From JAJCYL01 sp040222875 (GTDB lineage Bacteria; Bacteroidota; Bacteroidia; Cytophagales; Cyclobacteriaceae), in the NCBI GenBank assembly GCA_040222875.1, contig JAVKCG010000005.1, positions 333,913 through 397,912 of the forward strand: DNA of 64,000 bases, written 5' to 3'. The notes below the pieces were generated by a model. The model saw only the letters and a list, made by a program, of their open reading frames with translations, was not told the DNA's origin and did not search any database. Below are positions 41,993 through 51,414 of this stretch, in pieces; the stretch's first letter is position 1; every line of letters starts with the position of its first letter. The position numbers and the translations under genes were made by a program.

Positions 41993-44900
41993 ATGAAAAA
42001 ATACACGGCAAATTATTCATATAGCAATCACAATTTCGTGATTCAAAACCTGAATGGAGAAAGAATCAGTAATGAATATTTGCCAGCAATCTGTATTCTA
42101 AAAAATATACTTCAACGGGGTAAACCAACCTTAATGTCAAGTTATCTCCAAGAACACTTGGGATCAATTCATAGAGAAAAAAGCTTTCAAAATTCCATTG
42201 CACTTATAGACAGTACACCTAATAAATGGCATAGGATAATTAGGGGCGATGAAAAGGGGAACTACTATCCAGCAAAAAAATTCTTTGAAGAGCTTATTCC
42301 GAAACACCTATCCGAATTCAAGTTCATTCAACAACTTATCATTCCAGAAATACCAATCAATGAAATTACTCAGGTGGATGTAGATGAATTTGCAAATGAG
42401 CAAGTAGATTTTTATTTACCTCAAGCATATCTGATAATTGAAATTGATGGCTCTCAACACAAATTAAATTCTGAAAAAGACCGAATAAGAGACAATCACA
42501 CCAAAAAGTACGGAATTGAAACTATTCGTATCAACACCGCAGATTTAGAAGCTGAAAACGATACATTTCATTCTGCCCTAGAAAAAATAAAGGACAGAAT
42601 CGAAAAGGTTGTTTCGAGGCAGCAAGAAAGAAAAGAGAAAGAACCAACTTATATAAGCCTTAAAGACTACAAAACGGCCTTTGAAAATAGAGTTGACTTT
42701 AAGTCCCCCAATTTAAAGGCTACTGCCATTATTCGATTTCAGTTATTGATTTTGGAATTACTAGAAAATGGTCAACTGAGCTTTGATAAATCTTGGAATT
42801 TTGAAATACTTGAAAGAGATATAAAAGACTTTGCCCTACTAGCCATTGACGACATTTTGATTTGGTTCGAAAATATTTTCAAGCTGCATAAAATCAAATT
42901 CAATAAGCCTCAATTTTCCATTCAAACCACAACAAGCAATGAATTCAGGAGCAACGATAGTCTAAAAATTGATTTTAGCTTAGCCAAACGATATACTGAT
43001 GAGTTTCAAACCAATCCAGACGTAATTTATGTCAGAACTGATTATCTAGATGAGTATCGGTATTTCAAGAAAGGAGATTCTAGGGACAAACTTGTATTTA
43101 GCCGATTCGAACCTTATGACTATTTCAAAATATCTTCAACCGAACCAATAAAATATAAACTAAAGTTTGGTGGGAAGAATTCTGATGAACAACCTCTTCG
43201 CTTTCTTCTTTGGAATATTTTTCTACAAAACGATTCTAGTCTCGAATATGAGAGCTTAAAATTTAGAGAAGGGCAACTTCCAATAATTGCCAACGCATTA
43301 TCACGTAACGACACCATAGGCCTTCTTCCTACGGGTAGTGGAAAGTCCGTTTGCTATCAACTTTCAGCCATTTTACAACCCGCAATAAGTTTTGTCGTCT
43401 GCCCTATTAAATCTCTGATGTATGACCAAAAAGCAGATTTAGATAGTGCTTATTTTACTCGTGTAAATCACATTACAAGTGATGATGACGGAGAAGATAA
43501 GGAGCAGATTCAAAAGCAGTTTGGATTATGTAAGTATTTCTTCATTTTTATCTCGCCCGAAAGATTTCAGCTTAAGACATTCAGGCAATATTTTAGTTCT
43601 GTAAATCAAGAATTTAACATTGCCTATGCAGTTATTGATGAAGTTCACTGTTTATCGGAATGGGGTCATGATTTTAGAACTTCCTATTTGAACTTATCAA
43701 ACACCATTCAAAGGCTTTGTTCAAACTTCAATTTCCTCGGTTTAACTGCCACAGCTTCAATCAATGTTTTAAAGGATATTCAAATTGAGTTCGGGATTAA
43801 GCAAGAAAATGTAAAAACTCCTGTTGACTACACTCGCAAAGAACTAGAATTCATTGTACTTGATGATGAAAACAACAAGCCCAAAGCAATCAACTCCAAA
43901 CTAGATGAACTCAAAGACTCAATTGAAGCCTTGCAGGTAAAAGGATCGGATACAAAGTGTGGTATCATTTTCACTCCAACTGTCAACGGAAGAAACGGTT
44001 GTTATCCCTTATCTCAAAGATTGAGTGAGCATTTTGGAACAGAAATTAGATTTTATTCAGGATCAATCCCCAATGGATTAGAATGGACAAACACCCAGTT
44101 TGACGACTACAAAAAGCATGTTCAGAACGAGTTCAAAAAGAATGAATTCTCATTATTGACAGCAACTAAAGCTTTTGGGATGGGAGTAAATAAGGGTAAT
44201 ATTCACTACACCTTTCATTACGGAATTCCAGGTTCAATGGAATCGCTTTACCAAGAAGCAGGAAGAGCAGGTCGGGATAAGACCAAGTTTAAAGAAAGTA
44301 AAGCTCAATGTTTTGTTTTGCTATCCAAATCTAGAAATCAGAATGTATTGAATTCAATATGGGATCGAAGTACTCCACTTTCGAAGATTAATGAATTGCT
44401 AAACCAAGTAAATGGAGATATCAATACAAATCTATTTCTCTTTACAATAGGGCTTGATGTCATTCCTTTCGAATTTGGAGTAATTAAAAAATTGCTTGAA
44501 ACCTATGCCATACCACAATCCAAGGATATTAAGGTCTTTGGCAATGATCTTTGTGAAAATTCTGAATGCGACTCAAAATGCAAGAAAGCTCATAAGTTTA
44601 GAGCTGAAAAAGCAATTTATAGGCTTAGTCAGCTAGGAGTAATTGAAGATTGGACAATTAGCAACTTTTTTGGTGGTGGTACTTTCGAAGTTGATTTTGG
44701 CAATTATTCAAATGATTCTATCAAAGGAGCTCTGCTAAATACAATTCGAAAATATGATAACGAGTTTACACTTGAATCTGCGCTATCAGAAGAGAAATAT
44801 TTAGTTTACAAAAAAATTCTCAATGCACCCCAAGCCTATTCCGATACAGATAAACATATTCTGATTTTGCTCCAATGGTCGTATGACAATTTCGCCTACA

Positions 44901-45532
44901 ATAGACGGCAATCTTTAAAGCACATATATGAAAACTGCTGCAAGTTTTCAGAAGGAATATTAGACAGTCAATCATTCAAGGTTGAATTGGAAAATTATTT
45001 CAAGTTCACAGATGAATCATATTTGCTTCAGCATATTGCAGAAAATCCAAGGGATTTTGAAAAATGGTTTGGTGTATTCTATCAGCAGGAAGACAATGGA
45101 TTTTCAGCCTTTTTAACCAGAAAGCAACTTAATGAACTGTTAGGAAACCTGAAAAGATTTCTTGAAAGCTATATGCAAAACACGGGATTGGATCTAATAA
45201 GTGGTTTTCTAAGATTACTACTTGACGATTATGAAAATACGGACGGAAGAAAGCGACTAGAGAGTTCTTTATCTCAAATCTCGAATTTTGAACAGCAAGA
45301 CATTGATTTCATATTGGATCAAATATTGAAAATTGGAAATGAGTTAAATATGAAGAACAAAAACCTTCTTGCTGAATCTCTTTACAAGCATTTTAATTCC
45401 TATGAATACTTAATGCTAATATCGAATGCACTCGGAGATCAATTCTCAATGGCGACCATTGTTGAAATTTCAACAGAAAAACTTAGGACAATAAACAAGA
45501 AAATATATGGCGGATTTAGCAAAGTTGGATAA
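41993..45532 (+). CDS. PD-(D/E)XK (DUF559/Vsr-like) nuclease fused to a RecQ-type helicase
   Basis: 1179 residues from the ATG at 41993; a TTG 10 codons upstream is possible. Residues 110-205 hold a DUF559/Vsr-like nuclease with D139, then E150-x-D152-G-x-x-H156 (LIIEIDGSQH), and later Arg/Gly conserved in the family. Residues 210-420 are unassigned. A RecQ-like helicase follows: Walker A LPTGSGKS (445-452), DEVH (549-552), LTATAS (584-589), AFGMGVNKGNIHY (about 727) and QEAGRAGRD (about 754-762). A zinc-type Cys cluster with four Cys near 854-864 and a winged helix come next. The last 300 residues are helical and replace the HRDC domain. It overlaps the next gene by 26 bp. A role in defence against foreign DNA is inferred. 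Confidence 0.85.
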   Translation: MKKYTANYSYSNHNFVIQNLNGERISNEYLPAICILKNILQRGKPTLMSSYLQEHLGSIHREKSFQNSIALIDSTPNKWHRIIRGDEKGNYYPAKKFFEELIPKHLSEFKFIQQLIIPEIPINEITQVDVDEFANEQVDFYLPQAYLIIEIDGSQHKLNSEKDRIRDNHTKKYGIETIRINTADLEAENDTFHSALEKIKDRIEKVVSRQQERKEKEPTYISLKDYKTAFENRVDFKSPNLKATAIIRFQLLILELLENGQLSFDKSWNFEILERDIKDFALLAIDDILIWFENIFKLHKIKFNKPQFSIQTTTSNEFRSNDSLKIDFSLAKRYTDEFQTNPDVIYVRTDYLDEYRYFKKGDSRDKLVFSRFEPYDYFKISSTEPIKYKLKFGGKNSDEQPLRFLLWNIFLQNDSSLEYESLKFREGQLPIIANALSRNDTIGLLPTGSGKSVCYQLSAILQPAISFVVCPIKSLMYDQKADLDSAYFTRVNHITSDDDGEDKEQIQKQFGLCKYFFIFISPERFQLKTFRQYFSSVNQEFNIAYAVIDEVHCLSEWGHDFRTSYLNLSNTIQRLCSNFNFLGLTATASINVLKDIQIEFGIKQENVKTPVDYTRKELEFIVLDDENNKPKAINSKLDELKDSIEALQVKGSDTKCGIIFTPTVNGRNGCYPLSQRLSEHFGTEIRFYSGSIPNGLEWTNTQFDDYKKHVQNEFKKNEFSLLTATKAFGMGVNKGNIHYTFHYGIPGSMESLYQEAGRAGRDKTKFKESKAQCFVLLSKSRNQNVLNSIWDRSTPLSKINELLNQVNGDINTNLFLFTIGLDVIPFEFGVIKKLLETYAIPQSKDIKVFGNDLCENSECDSKCKKAHKFRAEKAIYRLSQLGVIEDWTISNFFGGGTFEVDFGNYSNDSIKGALLNTIRKYDNEFTLESALSEEKYLVYKKILNAPQAYSDTDKHILILLQWSYDNFAYNRRQSLKHIYENCCKFSEGILDSQSFKVELENYFKFTDESYLLQHIAENPRDFEKWFGVFYQQEDNGFSAFLTRKQLNELLGNLKRFLESYMQNTGLDLISGFLRLLLDDYENTDGRKRLESSLSQISNFEQQDIDFILDQILKIGNELNMKNKNLLAESLYKHFNSYEYLMLISNALGDQFSMATIVEISTEKLRTINKKIYGGFSKVG

Positions 45533-46034
45533 CGCTATCAAGGAACTTGAAGAGCAGTCGAATGACCTTAAAGACTTCAATAAAGTGTATTCTGAAATCG
45601 GAAAACTAAAATCAGATATTTCCGAAAATTTAAAACTCCTCAGAGAAAACAATGAAAGCTTTGAGTCTGTGTCAACAAGCATTAAAGAAAGATTGGAACA
45701 CTCCAAAAAGCAGCTTGAAAACATGGAATCCGAACTGTTAAAAAAGATTCAAGAACTGTATCAGGACAACAAAAATTTTCAGAAGGAACTAGATTCCTCA
45801 ATAAATAGCCGACTTGAAAAGAACAAATCGGACATTCAAGTTGAAATACGAAATGAAGGAACACAAATACAAAGAGCCTTTGAGAACACATTGACTTCTA
45901 GCTTCAACAACATGGAGACAAAGCTTAAAGAGCAGTTTGAAGGACAAATAAAGCAGTTGAATACATTGAAAATCCTTTTGTTTGTTGTGCTAGCAATTAG
46001 TATTGGTTTAGCAATCGGATTATATCTCAAATGA
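45507..46034 (+). CDS. Tail-anchored coiled-coil protein, partner of the nuclease-helicase
   Basis: 175 residues, almost entirely charged coiled coil (about 5-148, rich in Lys/Glu/Asn with Leu/Ile heptads), then one C-terminal membrane helix (about 152-172, ILLFVVLAISIGLAIGL). There is no signal peptide, so the coil is cytoplasmic and tail-anchored. Its first 26 bp overlap the 3' end of the nuclease-helicase gene in another frame, which couples their translation. No named family is recognised. It may tether the helicase to the membrane or sense envelope damage; both are inference. It is the last gene of the island. Confidence 0.7.
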   Translation: MADLAKLDNAIKELEEQSNDLKDFNKVYSEIGKLKSDISENLKLLRENNESFESVSTSIKERLEHSKKQLENMESELLKKIQELYQDNKNFQKELDSSINSRLEKNKSDIQVEIRNEGTQIQRAFENTLTSSFNNMETKLKEQFEGQIKQLNTLKILLFVVLAISIGLAIGLYLK

Positions 46035-46086
46035 CACAAATTACTAATTGAGTTAGAAGAGTGATGAAATCCTAAATCCAGTTATT

Positions 46087-46701
46087 CTACTTGCAAAATG
46101 TCGTCCCAACCCTCCCCCTCCAACTAACCAAACCCCAAATTGCCAGCCCAAAAAAGATCACATACTGGGCGCTAAACAACATTAACCCTTTTGAAAAATA
46201 AAGTGGGATTGAAATCAGGTTTCCAGCAATCCAGTAGTGCCAATTTTCAATTTTCTTATGAGCCACTAGCCACATTGCGGTAATAAATAGCGAAGTGGTC
46301 AGGGCATCCCAAAGCGGCACATCACTGTTGGTTAGATTGTTTAGCAAGAAATAGATCACCACAAAAGATAACGCTGTAAGTGTGGCACTTTTCAGATGCT
46401 CTGAGAGGGAACTGTAAGTTATTTGAAGGACATTGTCGCCATTTTTTGTCCGGCTCCAGTTAATCCACCCGTAAATACTGACGGCGAAATAATAAGCATT
46501 GATGCCCATATCGGCATACAAACCCACGGTGAAGCACACATAAATAGATAAAAAAACATTCACCAGGCCAGTCGGAAAAACAAGGATATTTTCCTGCTTC
46601 TCAAACCATACGCTGATAACACCAAAAACAAACGCAATGCCCTCCATCCAGGTCATGTTGGCAATACCTTCCAGAAATCCCTCGGCCAATGTTTCTAACA
46701 T
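46087..46701 (-). CDS. pnuT: PnuC-family vitamin transporter, predicted thiamine transporter PnuT
   Basis: 204-residue inner membrane protein with about seven hydrophobic helices. Family motifs are present: WMEGIAFVFGVISVWFEK at the start, the WINW segment (YGWINWSRTK) and HYWIAGNLISIPLYF near the end. PnuC proteins take up nicotinamide riboside; the PnuT branch takes up thiamine. The TPP-riboswitch receptor and NadR-like kinase on the same strand about 5 kb away favour thiamine. The island lies between this gene and the kinase. It is divergent from guaB. Confidence 0.85.
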   Translation of the reverse strand: MLETLAEGFLEGIANMTWMEGIAFVFGVISVWFEKQENILVFPTGLVNVFLSIYVCFTVGLYADMGINAYYFAVSIYGWINWSRTKNGDNVLQITYSSLSEHLKSATLTALSFVVIYFLLNNLTNSDVPLWDALTTSLFITAMWLVAHKKIENWHYWIAGNLISIPLYFSKGLMLFSAQYVIFFGLAIWGLVSWRGRVGTTFCK

Positions 46702-46819
46702 CTCATTTATTTCAGCCTAAAATGGCTTTTGAAAATATTTTATCTGCAAAGCAAATTAATCCCGGCACCTCTACTTAATTTTGTGCCGCAAATAATACCA
46801 TCACTTTATTATTTGCAAA

Positions 46820-48292
46820 ATGAGCCTTGACACTTCTAAGTTTCTGTTTGAAGCCCTCACTTACGACGATGTGCTTCTGCTGCCAAGTTATTCCGAAGTA
46901 TTGCCCCGCGATACTGACACCACAACACAACTAACACCCAATATCAAGCTAAATATTCCATTGGTCTCTGCGGCTATGGACACCGTGACGGAAGCAGATT
47001 TGGCCATTGCTATGGCTTTAGAAGGTGGATTGGGGTTCATACATAAAAACATGGCCATTGAGCAGCAAGCATTGGCCGTTCGTAAAGTGAAGCGATCTCA
47101 AAGCGGTATGATCCTCGATCCGATTACGCTTGATGTAGATTCGAAAGTATCGGATGCGAAGGGTATCATGCGAGAAAACAAAATTGGTGGTATTCCTATT
47201 GTAAATGGAGGAAAAGAGCTCATTGGCATTCTTACTAATAGGGATTTGCGCTTTGAGAAAGACCCTAATAAACCTGTAAACAAAGTGATGACCAGCGAGA
47301 ACCTGATCACTGCAACGCCGGGAATCACGTTGGAGGAAGCTGAAGAAATCCTTCAGGAACACAAAATTGAAAAGCTACCGATAGTAGATAAGGCCGGCAA
47401 ACTAAGCGGCCTGATCACTTATAAAGACATCCTGAAAAACAAAGACCGCCCAAATGCCTGCAAAGATGAATTTGGGAGATTAAGGGTTGGTGCTGCTGTT
47501 GGCGTCACTGCTGATATTACTGATCGGATAGAGTTGCTGATAAAAGCCGGAGTTGACGTAATAGGTTTAGATACCGCCCATGGCCATTCCAAAGGTGTTT
47601 TGGATGCTTGTAAGGCTGTGAAAAAGAAATACAAAGACCTTGATGTAGTTGCTGGCAATATTGCTACTGCTGAAGGTGCAATCGCACTTGCAGATGCAGG
47701 TGTTGATTGTGTGAAAGTTGGTGTTGGGCCTGGAAGCATCTGCACCACCAGGGTCATCGCCGGTGTAGGCATGCCACAACTTTCAGCTGTTTACGAAGCC
47801 TCAAAGGCCTTGAAGAAAAAAGGGATTCCTACTATCGCAGATGGCGGTATTCGCTTTTCTGGCGATTTGGTGAAAGCCATTGCCGCTGGTGCCAATGCAA
47901 TTATGATTGGCTCTCTTTTAGGTGGCACTGATGAGGCTCCAGGTGAAGTAATTATCTATGAAGGCCGGAAGTTTAAGACTTACCGGGGCATGGGCTCCAT
48001 CGAAGCGATGGAAGACGGCTCAAAAGACCGCTATTTCCAGGATGCAGAGGACGACATTAAAAAGTTGGTTCCTGAGGGCATCGTAGGCCGGGTACCATTT
48101 AAAGGCCTGGTATCTGAAGTGCTCTACCAATTAACTGGAGGCCTAAAAGCCGGCATGGGTTATTGCGGTGCTGCAACAATCGAAGATTTAAAAGAGGCCA
48201 AATTTGTTAAGATCACCGGTGCTGGTGTCAGGGAGAGCCATCCCCATGATATTCAGGTGACCAGGGAAGCGCCTAATTATTCTACGAGGTAG
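46820..48292 (+). CDS. guaB: IMP dehydrogenase
   Basis: 490 residues, full length. It oxidises IMP to XMP with NAD+, the first committed step to GMP. The N-terminal barrel begins ALTYDDVLLLPSYSEVLP. Two CBS domains lie at about 95-205 (NKIGGIPIVNGGKELIGILT and HKIEKLPIVDKAGKLSGLIT). The catalytic loop is GVGPGSICTTRVIAGVG with the nucleophilic Cys, and the flap has YRGMGSIEAM. A TAATTTTG -7 box at 46776-46783 may drive it, though its -33 partner is weak. A hairpin terminator follows. Confidence 0.98.
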   Translation: MSLDTSKFLFEALTYDDVLLLPSYSEVLPRDTDTTTQLTPNIKLNIPLVSAAMDTVTEADLAIAMALEGGLGFIHKNMAIEQQALAVRKVKRSQSGMILDPITLDVDSKVSDAKGIMRENKIGGIPIVNGGKELIGILTNRDLRFEKDPNKPVNKVMTSENLITATPGITLEEAEEILQEHKIEKLPIVDKAGKLSGLITYKDILKNKDRPNACKDEFGRLRVGAAVGVTADITDRIELLIKAGVDVIGLDTAHGHSKGVLDACKAVKKKYKDLDVVAGNIATAEGAIALADAGVDCVKVGVGPGSICTTRVIAGVGMPQLSAVYEASKALKKKGIPTIADGGIRFSGDLVKAIAAGANAIMIGSLLGGTDEAPGEVIIYEGRKFKTYRGMGSIEAMEDGSKDRYFQDAEDDIKKLVPEGIVGRVPFKGLVSEVLYQLTGGLKAGMGYCGAATIEDLKEAKFVKITGAGVRESHPHDIQVTREAPNYSTR

Positions 48293-48322
48293 AATAGCTC
48301 TACATCATCCACCCAAAAAGAA

Positions 48323-48350
48323 AAAGCCTGTGAATATTTCCACAGGCTTT
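48323..48350. terminator. Bidirectional terminator between guaB and dnaK
   Basis: The 10-bp perfect stem AAAGCCTGTG (48323-48332) and CACAGGCTTT (48341-48350) has an 8-base loop. On the minus strand it is followed by a T-rich run, a good terminator for dnaK; on the plus strand the T-run is weaker but serves guaB. The two genes converge here. Confidence 0.75.
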
Positions 48351-48403
48351 CGATGTATTTCCTAATCCGGGTAAATATTAGCCCAGACGCTTATTTTCTG
48401 ACT

Positions 48404-50335
48404 TTATTTTTTGTCATCTACTTCTTCATACTCTACATCAGCGACATCACTTTCCTGGCCATTTGCACCACCATCAGCTGTTGGGCCACCTTCTGCATCG
48501 GCTCCAGGGGCAGCGCCTTCAGCGCCTTGTGTTGCATTGTAGATTTCCTGTGAAGCACCAGACCAAGCCTGGTTCAACGCTTCCAAAGCCGGCTCTATTT
48601 TAGCCAAATCCTGGCTTGCATGAGCCTCTTTCAATTGAGTCAAGGCATTCTGGATTTTATCCTTGTTTTCAGCAGAAAGCTTATCTCCATACTCTGAAAG
48701 TTGTTTTTCAGTCTGGAAGATCATTGAATCAGCAGAATTCAGCTTATCAATCTTCTCTTTTTCTTCCTTATCAGAATCAGCATTTGCCTTAGCTTCATTC
48801 TTCATCTTTTCTATTTCTTCTTCAGTAAGCCCTGAAGAAGCCTCAATCCGAATTTTTTGCTCTTTGCCAGTTCCTTTATCTTTTGCTGAAACATTCATGA
48901 TACCATTGGCATCAATATCGAATGTTACTTCAATTTGTGGAACACCTCTTGGTGCTGGTGGAATATCACTCAAATGAAACCGGCCAATTGTTCGGTTATC
49001 CTTAGCCATTGGGCGCTCACCCTGTAACACATGGATTTCAACAGACGGCTGATTTTCAGCAGCTGTAGAGAATGTCTCACTTTTCTTGGTAGGAATCGTG
49101 GTATTCGATTCTATCAACTTAGTGAACACACCACCTAAAGTTTCGATACCCAATGAAAGTGGGGTTACATCAAGAAGAAGTACATCTTTTACCTCTCCCG
49201 TTAACACACCACCTTGAATAGCCGCTCCAATCGCAACCACTTCGTCAGGGTTTACACCCTTCGATGGCTTTTTGCCGAAGAATTTTTCTACCTCTTCCTG
49301 AATCTTAGGGATTCTGGTTGATCCACCAACTAAAATCACCTCATCAATATCAGAAGGGTTCATATCAGCATCTTGTAAAGCTTTCTTTACAGGATTCATT
49401 GAACGCTGAACAAGCTTATCCGCTAATTGCTCAAACTTAGATCTCGACAAACTTCTTACCAGGTGCTTTGGCACACCATCAACTGGCATTATGTATGGCA
49501 AATTGATTTCAGTGCTTGTAGAACTTGAAAGTTCAATTTTGGCTTTCTCAGCTGCCTCTTTCAAACGTTGTAAAGCCATTGGGTCTTTTCTCAAGTCAAT
49601 ACCTTCATCAGCTTTGAACTCATCAGCTAACCAGTTAATGATTACAGCGTCAAAATCATCTCCACCCAGATGAACATCTCCGTTAGTTGATTTTACTTCG
49701 AAAACACCATCACCAAGCTCAAGAACAGAAATATCGAATGTACCTCCACCAAGGTCGTACACAGCAATTTTCATATCCTGATTTTTCTTATCTAACCCAT
49801 AGGCCAGGGCAGCGGCCGTAGGCTCATTTATAATTCTTTTCACATCAAGGCCAGCTACAGTACCTGCTTCTTTGGTAGCCTGCCTTTCAGCATCATTAAA
49901 GTATGCAGGAACAGTAATAACTGCTTCCTTAATTTCTGTACCTAAATAATCTTCAGCTGTCGACTTCATCTTCTGAAGAATCATCGCCGAAATTTCCTGT
50001 GGTGTATATTTTCGATCACCAATTTTTACCCTTACAGTATCATTATTGCCTGATTCTATACCATAAGAAATATTCTTCATCTCCTCAGAGACGTCTTTGT
50101 ATTTCTTACCCATGAACCTCTTAACGGATGAAACTGTGTTCTTAGGATTGGTGATAGCCTGACGTTTTGCAGGATCGCCTACTTTTCTTTCTCCCTTACC
50201 TTCGTCCAAAAACGCAACAATTGAAGGGGTTGTCCTTCTTCCCTCGCTATTGGGAATTACAACAGGCTCATTACCCTCCATTACTGCTACGCAGGAGTTG
50301 GTTGTACCCAAGTCTATTCCAATAATTTTTCCCAT
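48404..50335 (-). CDS. dnaK: Chaperone protein DnaK (Hsp70)
   Basis: 643 residues from the ATG at 50335 (MGKIIGIDLGTTNSCVAVM). A longer frame upstream has no homology and is rejected. The ATPase domain carries the three Hsp70 signatures: IDLGTTNS, IYDLGGGTFDISVLE-like and VILVGGSTRIPKIQ. The linker is VLLLDVTPLS; the substrate-binding domain follows, and the C-terminal lid ends in an acidic EEVDDKK tail. It folds and protects cytoplasmic proteins. dnaJ and grpE are not adjacent. A perfect 13-bp dyad at 50458-50470 lies about 122 bp upstream and is echoed at lon. Confidence 0.98.
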   Translation of the reverse strand: MGKIIGIDLGTTNSCVAVMEGNEPVVIPNSEGRRTTPSIVAFLDEGKGERKVGDPAKRQAITNPKNTVSSVKRFMGKKYKDVSEEMKNISYGIESGNNDTVRVKIGDRKYTPQEISAMILQKMKSTAEDYLGTEIKEAVITVPAYFNDAERQATKEAGTVAGLDVKRIINEPTAAALAYGLDKKNQDMKIAVYDLGGGTFDISVLELGDGVFEVKSTNGDVHLGGDDFDAVIINWLADEFKADEGIDLRKDPMALQRLKEAAEKAKIELSSSTSTEINLPYIMPVDGVPKHLVRSLSRSKFEQLADKLVQRSMNPVKKALQDADMNPSDIDEVILVGGSTRIPKIQEEVEKFFGKKPSKGVNPDEVVAIGAAIQGGVLTGEVKDVLLLDVTPLSLGIETLGGVFTKLIESNTTIPTKKSETFSTAAENQPSVEIHVLQGERPMAKDNRTIGRFHLSDIPPAPRGVPQIEVTFDIDANGIMNVSAKDKGTGKEQKIRIEASSGLTEEEIEKMKNEAKANADSDKEEKEKIDKLNSADSMIFQTEKQLSEYGDKLSAENKDKIQNALTQLKEAHASQDLAKIEPALEALNQAWSGASQEIYNATQGAEGAAPGADAEGGPTADGGANGQESDVADVEYEEVDDKK

Positions 50336-50457
50336 AATTCTTTTTCTATTTTTATTTCGGGCCGGCCCTGTCATTGGCTGCCCTTTTGGTTCTTAAATTA
50401 AGTTGTGATGCCAGGAACTCAATGGTTGTGCCAACACAATAAAATGGGATTTTAAAA

Positions 50458-50470
50458 TGACATAATGTCA
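50458..50470. promoter_or_regulatory. Perfect dyad upstream of dnaK
   Basis: TGACATAATGTCA: six-base arms around one central base, inside the 205-bp gap between dnaK and the HIT gene. A near copy precedes lon. It is a candidate operator for a stress regulator. Confidence 0.45.
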
Positions 50471-50540
50471 GAAGTGCGGCCATTTTTATAGTGAAGCCCA
50501 AATATTGACATGATGCTGTTGGCCGTTGTCAGCCTCTACT

Positions 50541-50942
50541 CTAGGCTAACTCTACCTTGTCAGCGATGGCTTTTGAAATACTGCTGAGTTCCTCCTGGGG
50601 TAATTTCAATTTCGGGTTACTGAAATTTATATCCCCCATGCTATTTAATGGGACAAGATGAATATGGGCATGAGGAACTTCAAGCCCGATGATGGCCACT
50701 CCGATTCTCAAACAAGGGATAACTTCCTCAATTGCCCTAGCAACCTTTTTGGAAAAAACATTGATATCCGAGATAGTTTGATCATCAAGGTCATAGATGT
50801 AATCCACCTCTTTTTTCGGGATCACAAGTGTGTGCCCTTTTGCCAATGGATTGATGTCCAAAAAGGCTAAGAAGTCGTCATTTTCAGCGACGATATGAGC
50901 GGGTATTTCCCTGTTGACAATTTTTGTAAATATCGATGCCAT
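50541..50942 (-). CDS. HIT-family protein (histidine triad nucleotide hydrolase)
   Basis: 133 residues from the ATG at 50942 (MASIFTKIVNREIPAHIV). The histidine triad is PHAHIHLVPL near residues 95-104, and FLDINPLAKGHTLVIPKKEV is the typical first half. HIT (Hint-like) enzymes hydrolyse purine nucleoside phosphoramidates and related compounds. The start is 1 bp after the greA stop codon, so the two are co-transcribed. Confidence 0.93.
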   Translation of the reverse strand: MASIFTKIVNREIPAHIVAENDDFLAFLDINPLAKGHTLVIPKKEVDYIYDLDDQTISDINVFSKKVARAIEEVIPCLRIGVAIIGLEVPHAHIHLVPLNSMGDINFSNPKLKLPQEELSSISKAIADKVELA

Positions 50943-50943
50943 T

Positions 50944-51414
50944 TTATAGCCCAATCTCTAAAACCTCAAATTCTATTTTGCCAGCTGGTGCCACAACCTC
51001 AGCTATTTCGCCCACTTTTTTACCAAGTAATCCTTTCCCAATGGGTGATTTAACCGAGATTTTACCAGTCTTCAAGTCAGCCTCTTCTTCTGATACAATT
51101 GAATAACTCACTGTCATTCCATTCTTCTTATTCTTAATTTTCACTGTTGATAATATAGAAACCTTTGAAGTGTCAACCTTGCTTTCATCTAAAATCCTGG
51201 CGTTGCCAACAACCTCTTCCAATTTGGCAATCTTCATTTCCATCAAACCCTGTGCGTCTTTGGCAGCATCATATTCTGCGTTTTCACTCAAGTCGCCTTT
51301 ATCCCGGGCTTCGGCAATTTGCTTGGCCATATCAGCCCTTCCTTTGGTCTTCATTTCATGAAGGTCATCTTTTAACTTTTGCAATCCCTCTTTGGTGTAG
51401 TACGATATTGCCAT
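50944..51414 (-). CDS. greA: Transcription elongation factor GreA
   Basis: 156 residues, full length. The N-terminal coiled coil has the tip acidic pair in DLSENAEYDAAKDAQG (residues about 41-56), and the C-terminal FKBP-like domain has SPIGKGLLGKKVGE. It rescues backtracked RNA polymerase by stimulating transcript cleavage. A promoter matching the Bacteroidota form lies upstream, and the HIT gene follows immediately. Confidence 0.97.
   Translation of the reverse strand: MAISYYTKEGLQKLKDDLHEMKTKGRADMAKQIAEARDKGDLSENAEYDAAKDAQGLMEMKIAKLEEVVGNARILDESKVDTSKVSILSTVKIKNKKNGMTVSYSIVSEEEADLKTGKISVKSPIGKGLLGKKVGEIAEVVAPAGKIEFEVLEIGL

Noticed and set aside
41200..46100. Flanking direct repeats, tRNA target or integrase for the island
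   Set aside because: None found on reading the boundaries at 41213-41226 and 46035-46086; mobility remains inferred from strand, content and composition.
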